A DNA stretch of 11,589 nucleotides from Gammaproteobacteria bacterium. Its GTDB lineage: Bacteria > Pseudomonadota > Gammaproteobacteria > Burkholderiales > Thiobacillaceae. The DNA lies in assembly GCA_018820745.1 (NCBI GenBank), contig JAHJNP010000123.1, positions 1-11,589 of the forward strand, read 5' to 3'. The notes beneath the pieces are model-generated. The model made no database searches. It was not told the origin of the DNA and saw nothing but the letters and a program-made list of their open reading frames with translations. A program made the position numbers and the translations under genes. Numbering within the stretch: position 1 is the first letter of the stretch; every line of letters starts with the position of its first letter. Positions 6,508 through 11,589 of this stretch are shown here, piece by piece.

Positions 6508-6605
6508 ATCGAGCGGCACCACCGAAGGCGGCCGCAGGCCCTCCATGAAAGCCACGCAGCAACGGCAGGCCCCGGTCGAAACCTCCCGCCAAAAGGGACC
6601 AAACC

Positions 6606-8687
6606 ATGACCGTCGAACAACAGCTCGACCAGCAGTGCATCAACACCCTGCGTTTCCTGTCGGTGGACATGGTGCAAAAGGCCAACAGCGGACATCCGGG
6701 CCTGCCGCTCGGCGCCGCACCGATGGCCTATGTGCTGTGGACACGCTGGCTCAAGGTCAACCCGCGCAACCCGGACTGGTTCAATCGCGACCGCTTCGTG
6801 CTTTCCGCCGGACACGGTTCGGCGCTGCTCTACAGTCTGTTGCACCTGACCGGATACGACCTTGCGCTGGACGATATCCGGCAGTTCCGTCAATGGGGCA
6901 GCAAGACGCCCGGACATCCCGAGCGCGGACACACGCCGGGGGTGGAAACCACCACCGGACCGCTGGGGCAAGGCTTCGGCAATGCGGTCGGCATGGCGAT
7001 GGCGGAGGCGCAACTCGGGGCACGCTACAACCGGCCCGGCCATGCGCTCATCGATCACCATACGTATGCCATCGTCAGCGATGGCGATCTGATGGAGGGC
7101 GTGGCTTCCGAAGCGGCCTCGCTGGCCGGCCATCTCAAGCTCGGCAAGCTCACGTGCCTCTACGACGACAACGCCGTCACCCTGGCCGCCGGCACCAGCA
7201 TCACCTTTTCCGAGAATCGCGCGCGGCGCTTCGAGGCCTATGGCTGGCACACCGTATCGGTGGCGGACGGCAACGACCTTGCCGCGATCGACGCCGCGCT
7301 GGCCGCTGCACGCACGGAAACCGAAAGGCCGTCGCTGATCCTGGTGCGCACCCATATTGGCTACGGCTCGCCCGAACAGGACAGTTTCAAGGCGCACGGC
7401 TCGCCGCTTGGCGTGGACGACGTGCGCAAAACCAAGCAGGCACTGGGCTGGCCGATTGAGCCGGACTTCCTGATACCGGACGCGGCGCTGGCGCATTTCC
7501 GGAAGCTGGTGCCGCGCGGTGCACAGGACGAGGCGGCGTGGAACATGTCGCTGGGTGCCTATGCCAAGGCGTTTCCGGATCTGGCCGACGAGCTTCGGTG
7601 CCGCCTGGGCGGCGGGCTGCCGCCGGGATGGGATGCGGACATTCCGGTATTTGACGCCAATGCCGTGGGCCTCGCCACGCGCGAGGCTTCGGGCAAGGTG
7701 ATGAATGCCATTGCGCCCAAACTGCCGGCGCTGGCCGGCGGCTCGGCCGACCTCGACCCGTCGACGAAAACGGCCTTGAAAGGCCTGGGGGATTTCAATC
7801 CGCCGCCGGCGGAAAATGCGGACCCGCAAGGCTCCGGCGGCGGCTGGAGCCATGCCGGGCGCAACCTGCATTTCGGCGTGCGCGAACATGCGATGGGCGC
7901 CATCGTCAACGGACTCGCCGCTCACGGCGGCTTTATTCCGTATGGCGCCACCTTTCTGATCTTCTCCGACTACATGCGCCCGTCGATCCGGCTGGCGGCA
8001 CTGATGGGGCTGCACGTCGTGCACGTGTTCACCCACGACAGCCTCGCCGTCGGCGAAGACGGCCCCACCCATCAACCGGTGGAGCAACTGGCGAGCCTGC
8101 GCGCGATTCCGAACCTCATCATGATCCGCCCCGGCGACGCCAATGAAACCGCGGTCGCCTGGCGGGTCGCGCTGGAATCGCGCGGCCGCCCGGTGCTGCT
8201 GGCCCTGACGCGGCAGAATGTTGCCACGCTCGATCGCAGCCGTTACGCCACGGCGGACGGGTTACGCCGAGGCGCCTATGTGTTGAGCGATGCGGCGAAC
8301 GGAAAACCCGAATTGATCCTGCTCGCCAGCGGCTCCGAAGTCGGCCTGATCGTGGCGGCGGCAGAACGCTTGCACGCGCAAGGCATCGCCGTGCGCTGCG
8401 TCTCGATGCCGAGCTGGGAGCTGTTCGAGGCCTTGCCGCAAGCCGAGCGCGATGCGGTGTTGCCGCCCTCGGTCGGCGCGCGGCTCGCGGTCGAACTGGG
8501 CGTGCCGCAAGGCTGGGAGCGCTATATCGGCGCGCAGGGCGACATGCTCGGCGTGGAGCGCTTCGGCGCTTCCGCGCCGGCCGGGGTATTGTTGCGCGAA
8601 TATGGTTTTACCGTCGACAACGTCTGCATGCGGGCCAGGGCCCTGCTGGCGGGTTTTCCCGCTGCTCCGGACACTGAACAAGGCTGA
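6606..8687 (+). CDS. tkt: Transketolase
   Basis: This cytosolic, thiamine-diphosphate-dependent enzyme moves two-carbon units between sugar phosphates in the non-oxidative pentose-phosphate pathway or the Calvin cycle. It has 693 residues, normal to slightly long. Domain 1 shows [18 protein letters not shown] with the active-site His, [20 protein letters not shown], and the cofactor/metal motif SDGDLMEG (158-165) followed by YDDN (186-189). Domain 2 (pyrimidine-binding) shows [24 protein letters not shown] with the cofactor-activating Glu427, and [20 protein letters not shown]-terminal domain follows from about 555. The usual ISIDG after YDDN is replaced by VTLAAG. The start is supported by AAGGGA about 8 bases upstream. 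Phosphoglucomutase begins 6 bases after the stop, so the two are probably co-transcribed. Whether it serves carbon fixation (cbbT) cannot be decided without other cbb genes. Confidence 0.97.
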   Translation: MTVEQQLDQQCINTLRFLSVDMVQKANSGHPGLPLGAAPMAYVLWTRWLKVNPRNPDWFNRDRFVLSAGHGSALLYSLLHLTGYDLALDDIRQFRQWGSKTPGHPERGHTPGVETTTGPLGQGFGNAVGMAMAEAQLGARYNRPGHALIDHHTYAIVSDGDLMEGVASEAASLAGHLKLGKLTCLYDDNAVTLAAGTSITFSENRARRFEAYGWHTVSVADGNDLAAIDAALAAARTETERPSLILVRTHIGYGSPEQDSFKAHGSPLGVDDVRKTKQALGWPIEPDFLIPDAALAHFRKLVPRGAQDEAAWNMSLGAYAKAFPDLADELRCRLGGGLPPGWDADIPVFDANAVGLATREASGKVMNAIAPKLPALAGGSADLDPSTKTALKGLGDFNPPPAENADPQGSGGGWSHAGRNLHFGVREHAMGAIVNGLAAHGGFIPYGATFLIFSDYMRPSIRLAALMGLHVVHVFTHDSLAVGEDGPTHQPVEQLASLRAIPNLIMIRPGDANETAVAWRVALESRGRPVLLALTRQNVATLDRSRYATADGLRRGAYVLSDAANGKPELILLASGSEVGLIVAAAERLHAQGIAVRCVSMPSWELFEALPQAERDAVLPPSVGARLAVELGVPQGWERYIGAQGDMLGVERFGASAPAGVLLREYGFTVDNVCMRARALLAGFPAAPDTEQG

Positions 8688-8693
8688 TATCTC

Positions 8694-10352
8694 ATGGAAA
8701 TGAAAACCAATCCACAGGCGGGCAAGCTCGCCGAGGCCGCGTCGCTGGTCAATGTGCCCAGACTCGTCACCGCCTACTTCAGCAACAGGCCCGACCCTGC
8801 GGTGCCCGCGCAACGGGTCGCATTCGGCACCTCGGGGCATCGCGGTTCCGCGTTCGACAACAGCTTCAACGAATGGCATGTGCTGGCCATCAGCCAGGCC
8901 ATCTGCGATTACCGCAAGCAGCAGGGCATCGATGGCCCGCTGTTTCTGGGGATCGACACGCACGCGCTTTCAGAGCCGGCGTTTGCCAGCGCGCTCGAGG
9001 TGCTGGCGGCCAACGGCGTGGACGTCATGCTCGCAGACAGGGACGAGTACACCCCGACCCCTGCGATTTCCCACGCCATACTGGTTTACAACCGCGATCG
9101 CCTGGCCGGGCTGGCGGACGGCATCGTCATCACGCCCTCGCACAATCCGCCCGACAGCGGCGGCTTCAAGTACAACCCGCCCAATGGCGGGCCTGCTGAC
9201 AAGGACATCACGGGACGGATCGAAGCCCACGCCAATGTGCTGCTGGAAAGCAGCCTGAAGGGGGTGAAAAGGACGTCGCTCGAACAGGCCCGGCGTGCCG
9301 CGACCACGCACCGGCACGATTTCATCAACACTTACGTTGCCGATCTCGGCAACGTGCTCGACATGGAGGCGATACGCGGCGCGGACATCCGCATGGGCGT
9401 GGATCCGCTGGGGGGCGCCGGCGTGCACTACTGGGGCCCGATTGCCGAGCGCTATGGCTTGAACCTCACGGTGGTGAATGAAGCCGTCGACCCGACCTTC
9501 CGTTTCATGACGGTCGATTGGGACGGCCAGATTCGCATGGACCCCTCCTCGTCCCACGCGATGCAAAGCCTGATCGGTCTCAAGGAACGGTTCGACATCG
9601 CCTTCGCCTGCGACCCCGACCACGACCGGCATGGGATCGTCACCAAAAACGCGGGCTTGCTGCCGCCCAACCATTACCTGGCGGTCGCCATCGACTACCT
9701 GTTCCAGCATCGACCGGGGTGGCGCCAGGATGCAGCGGTCGGCAAGACGGTGGTCAGCAGCCAGATGATCGATCGCGTCGCGGCGAAGCTTGGCCGCACG
9801 CTCTATGAGGTGCCGGTCGGATTCAAGTGGTTTGTGGACGGCCTGCACGACGGCTCGCTGGGATTTGGCGGGGAAGAGAGTGCGGGCGCCTCGTTTGTGC
9901 GGATGGATGGCAGCGTCTGGACGACGGACAAAGACGGCATCATCCCGGCATTGCTGTCGGCGGAGATCACCGCGCGAATGGGTCGCGACCCCGGCGAAAT
10001 CTACCTTGACCTGGCGCGCGAGTTCGGCGATCCGGTTTACGATCGGATCGAGGCGCCCGCGACCCCGGCGCAAAAACGAAAACTGGCACGGCTTTCGCCC
10101 CAGCAAGTGCTGTCTGCCGAGCTGGCCGGCGAAAAAATCCAGTCCATCCTCACCCAGGCGCCGGGCAACGGCGCACCCCTCGGTGGTTTGAAGGTGGTCG
10201 CAGAGAGCGGCTGGTTTGCGGCGCGTCCATCCGGCACCGAGAATATCTACAAGATCTATGCGGAGAGTTTCCGGGGCATGGACCACCTGCATCGCATCCA
10301 GGAAGAAGCGCAGACCATCGTCAGCGCTGCGTTGGCAGCGCCCCCGCAGTAG
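8694..10352 (+). CDS. pgm: Alpha-D-glucose phosphate-specific phosphoglucomutase
   Basis: This cytosolic enzyme of 552 residues interconverts glucose-1-phosphate and glucose-6-phosphate. The length matches the bacterial Pgm type of the alpha-phosphohexomutase superfamily. The four functional loops are all present: the phosphoserine loop [17 protein letters not shown] with Ser149; the Mg-binding loop DPDHDRHG with Asp307, Asp309 and Asp311; the sugar-binding loop [10 protein letters not shown] (about 392-401); and the phosphate-binding loop [16 protein letters not shown] (from 510). The N-terminal [11 protein letters not shown] also matches. Starting 6 bases after transketolase, it likely shares its mRNA and may be translated by coupling (an AAGG lies in the transketolase end). 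The product links glycogen, cell-surface sugar nucleotides and central carbon flow. The gene looks intact, with no missing residues. Confidence 0.97.
   Translation: MEMKTNPQAGKLAEAASLVNVPRLVTAYFSNRPDPAVPAQRVAFGTSGHRGSAFDNSFNEWHVLAISQAICDYRKQQGIDGPLFLGIDTHALSEPAFASALEVLAANGVDVMLADRDEYTPTPAISHAILVYNRDRLAGLADGIVITPSHNPPDSGGFKYNPPNGGPADKDITGRIEAHANVLLESSLKGVKRTSLEQARRAATTHRHDFINTYVADLGNVLDMEAIRGADIRMGVDPLGGAGVHYWGPIAERYGLNLTVVNEAVDPTFRFMTVDWDGQIRMDPSSSHAMQSLIGLKERFDIAFACDPDHDRHGIVTKNAGLLPPNHYLAVAIDYLFQHRPGWRQDAAVGKTVVSSQMIDRVAAKLGRTLYEVPVGFKWFVDGLHDGSLGFGGEESAGASFVRMDGSVWTTDKDGIIPALLSAEITARMGRDPGEIYLDLAREFGDPVYDRIEAPATPAQKRKLARLSPQQVLSAELAGEKIQSILTQAPGNGAPLGGLKVVAESGWFAARPSGTENIYKIYAESFRGMDHLHRIQEEAQTIVSAALAAPPQ
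10324..10341 (+). terminator. Possible hairpin at the 3' end of pgm
   Basis: GCGCTGC (10324-10330) and GCAGCGC (10335-10341) form a perfect 7-pair GC-rich stem with loop GTTG, inside the last codons of pgm. It could stabilise the end of the operon transcript. No T-run follows, so an intrinsic terminator is doubtful. Confidence 0.25.
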
Positions 10353-10375
10353 CGGTGCGACGCAAGGCTACCCGG

Positions 10376-10410
10376 ACGTCGGCCCCAAACGTCGGCCCCA
10401 AACGTCGGCC
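10376..10410. repeat. Short tandem repeat, 13-base unit, 2.7 copies
   Basis: The unit ACGTCGGCCCCAA occurs twice in full (10376-10388 and 10389-10401), followed by a 9-base partial copy (10402-10410). It lies in the 81-base gap between the convergent pgm and CBS-domain genes. The copies are identical, which suggests recent slippage. No function is evident. Confidence 0.85.
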
Positions 10411-10433
10411 AGGGCAGCTTGGGGATCAAGCAC

Positions 10434-10883
10434 TTATATGCGCGCAGCAGCTTCGCGCTGCCGCTCGTGCGACACCAGCTTCGCCAGTTCGGTCATTTCC
10501 TCGGCCAGCAGACTTAGCAGGTCGTCCAGGGTAAGGATGCCGACCAGGCCGCCTTCGCGATCGACCACCGGCATGCGCCGCACGCCCTTGTCGCGCATGT
10601 GGCGTAGCGCCTCGAACAGGCCTTCGCCTTCGCGCACCGTCGCCACTTCCGGGCCCATGATGTCGCCCACCTTGAGCGCATCCGGATTCACCCCGGCCGC
10701 GACCACTTCCACCACGATGTCACGGTCGGTGACGATGCCGACGGGATGCCTGCGGCCGGCCTTTTCCTCGACTACCACCAGGTCGCCGACGTGGTGCTTG
10801 CGCATCAGCTGCGCTGCGTCCACCACCGAAAGCGCCTTCTCCGCGATCACCACTTCCCGGTTGCAAATTTCGCCCACTGCCAT
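10434..10883 (-). CDS. Two-CBS-domain protein
   Basis: This small soluble protein of 149 residues consists almost entirely of a tandem CBS pair (Bateman module). CBS1 spans about residues 7-64, with VVDAAQLMRKHHVGDLVVVE and GIVTDRDIVVEVV. CBS2 spans about 72-130, with ALRHMRDKGVRRMPVVD and GILTLDDLLSLLAEE. A helical, charged tail follows. Such modules bind adenine nucleotides or similar ligands and act as energy or redox sensors, but stand-alone ones have no single known partner. The start is well supported by AAGGAG 6-7 bases upstream on the minus strand. It lies 79 bases downstream of the NarL-type regulator on the same strand, so joint expression is plausible. It converges on pgm. Confidence 0.93.
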   Translation of the reverse strand: MAVGEICNREVVIAEKALSVVDAAQLMRKHHVGDLVVVEEKAGRRHPVGIVTDRDIVVEVVAAGVNPDALKVGDIMGPEVATVREGEGLFEALRHMRDKGVRRMPVVDREGGLVGILTLDDLLSLLAEEMTELAKLVSHERQREAAARI

Positions 10884-10928
10884 GTCGTGCTCCTTGTTTG
10901 AACGGATCTGCTATTCAAGATAGTCGAC

Positions 10929-10943
10929 GCCGGGAAACCCGGC
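10929..10943 (-). terminator. Possible hairpin between the NarL-type gene and the CBS gene
   Basis: GCCGGG (10929-10934) and CCCGGC (10938-10943) form a perfect 6-pair GC stem with a 3-base loop, starting about 20 bases after the regulator's stop on the minus strand. No T-run follows. It may attenuate or protect the transcript rather than end it. Confidence 0.3.
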
Positions 10944-10962
10944 TGGCACGCCCTCGCGAATG

Positions 10963-11589
10963 TCAGGGCTTGGCCTGGCGCCGGCAGCGGTCGGCCCACA
11001 CCGCCGCCTCCACCCGCGAGCGCAGGTTGAGCTTTTTCAGCAGGTGCTTGACGTGGACCTTCACCGTGCCCTCGGCGATGTTCATGTCGCGGGCGATCAG
11101 CTTGTTGCTCTTGCCGTCGATCAGGTGGTCGAGGATGCGGCGTTCCTGTTCGGTCAGCCCGGCCTCGGCGAGGCTGGTGGGACGATCCTTTTCGCGCAGC
11201 GAAGCCACCAGCAATTGCGTCAGGCGCTCGCTGATGGTGATCTTGCCGCGCGCCGCCTCGCCCAGTTGCTGCATCAGGTCTTCCGGCTCCATGTCCTTCA
11301 GCAGGTAGCCGTCGGCGCCGGCCTGCAGCGCGGCCATCAGGTCTTCCGCATGATCCGACACGGTCAGCATGATGATGCGCGAATCGAGGCCGTCGTCCTT
11401 CAGCGTTTTTAGCACTTCGACGCCGTTCATGTCCTTCATGTTCAGGTCGAGCAGGATCATGTCCGGCTGCAGGCGGCGGGCGAGTGCAATGCCCTCCATG
11501 CCGCTGGGGGCCTCGCCGACGAATTTGAATTCGGGGTCGGCCTGTATCAGCTGGATCACGCCTTTGCGAAACAGCGGGTGGTCGTCGAC
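10963..11589 (-). CDS. NarL/FixJ-family response regulator (5' end cut by window edge)
   Basis: 208 residues are visible and the first few are outside the window. The frame stays open to the edge and the visible start reads VDDHPLFRKGVIQLI, so an internal start at about 11559 (a GTG within this sequence) would wrongly drop the acidic pocket. Visible-numbering features of the receiver domain are Asp2/Asp3, phosphoacceptor Asp48 in MILLDLNMKDMNG, Thr76 and Lys98. The LuxR-type helix-turn-helix (LTEQERRILDHLIDGKSNKL, then IAEGTVKVHVKHLLKKLNL) fills about 140-200. The close match to NarL-style proteins (length, RSRVEAAVWA end) suggests a nitrate/nitrite or redox-responsive regulator whose NarX-type kinase would lie just beyond the edge, which is inference. 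The CBS gene follows on the same strand. Confidence 0.95.
   Translation of the reverse strand, partial: VDDHPLFRKGVIQLIQADPEFKFVGEAPSGMEGIALARRLQPDMILLDLNMKDMNGVEVLKTLKDDGLDSRIIMLTVSDHAEDLMAALQAGADGYLLKDMEPEDLMQQLGEAARGKITISERLTQLLVASLREKDRPTSLAEAGLTEQERRILDHLIDGKSNKLIARDMNIAEGTVKVHVKHLLKKLNLRSRVEAAVWADRCRRQAKP

Noticed and set aside
6458..7459. 333-codon + strand frame running across the tkt leader and the first part of tkt
   Set aside because: It mostly overlaps conserved transketolase domain 1 and its product is low-complexity Arg/Gly/Ala-rich.
6477..8087. Long open frame on the minus strand (about 536 codons) opposite transketolase
   Set aside because: The codon bias of the real gene on the other strand leaves this frame open. 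The product is Arg/Gly/His-rich with no family features.
8970..10292. Long open frame on the minus strand (about 440 codons) opposite phosphoglucomutase
   Set aside because: This is a mirror frame of an intact enzyme gene, with no motif of its own.
1..11589. CRISPR array, tRNA or rRNA genes
   Set aside because: No regularly spaced repeats and no cloverleaf or rRNA-like segments were noticed on either strand.

Overview
The window is GC-rich proteobacterial chromosome, most likely from a betaproteobacterium. The grounds are gene content and protein style: a CzcI-type periplasmic protein, a HupE/UreJ-2 protein next to a 'transmembrane anchor' protein, a bacterial alpha-phosphoglucomutase and a NarL-type regulator. 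No 16S or other taxonomic marker is present, so the genus is left open. All genes run on the + strand up to about 10.35 kb. The last two run on the - strand and converge on them.

Left part (1-5112): a metal-response island that looks partly eroded. It opens with the tail of an OmpR-type response regulator, translationally coupled to a heavy-metal-type sensor histidine kinase. A His-rich periplasmic CzcI-like protein follows, then only the C-terminal end of a CzcC-like outer-membrane channel protein, which is frameshifted. No czcB or czcA is present. Next come a HupE/UreJ-2 membrane protein, a single-pass anchor protein, a 33-codon scrap that resembles a small exported protein of czc loci, and a drug/metabolite-type (EamA) permease with a 63-residue tail containing 24 histidines. 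After this lies an internally deleted PiT phosphate-transporter pseudogene. Three broken genes in about 3.2 kb, between intact metal-linked genes, point to repeated deletions in an accessory region.

Middle part (5113-6386): a small Host_attach-family protein, then a phosphatidylserine synthase-type CDP-alcohol phosphatidyltransferase with a complete catalytic signature.

Right part (6387-10352): a leader with two inverted repeats, then transketolase and alpha-D-glucose phosphomutase separated by only 6 bases. This pair probably forms an operon linking the pentose-phosphate (or Calvin) cycle with glucose-1-phosphate and glycogen metabolism.

Right end (10434-11589, - strand): a NarL/FixJ response regulator cut by the window edge, followed by a two-CBS-domain protein. 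I see no tRNA, rRNA, CRISPR array or intact insertion sequence. The most unusual content is the pump-less metal locus with its pseudogenes and the His-tailed permease. I do not see a clearly new multi-gene system beyond that.
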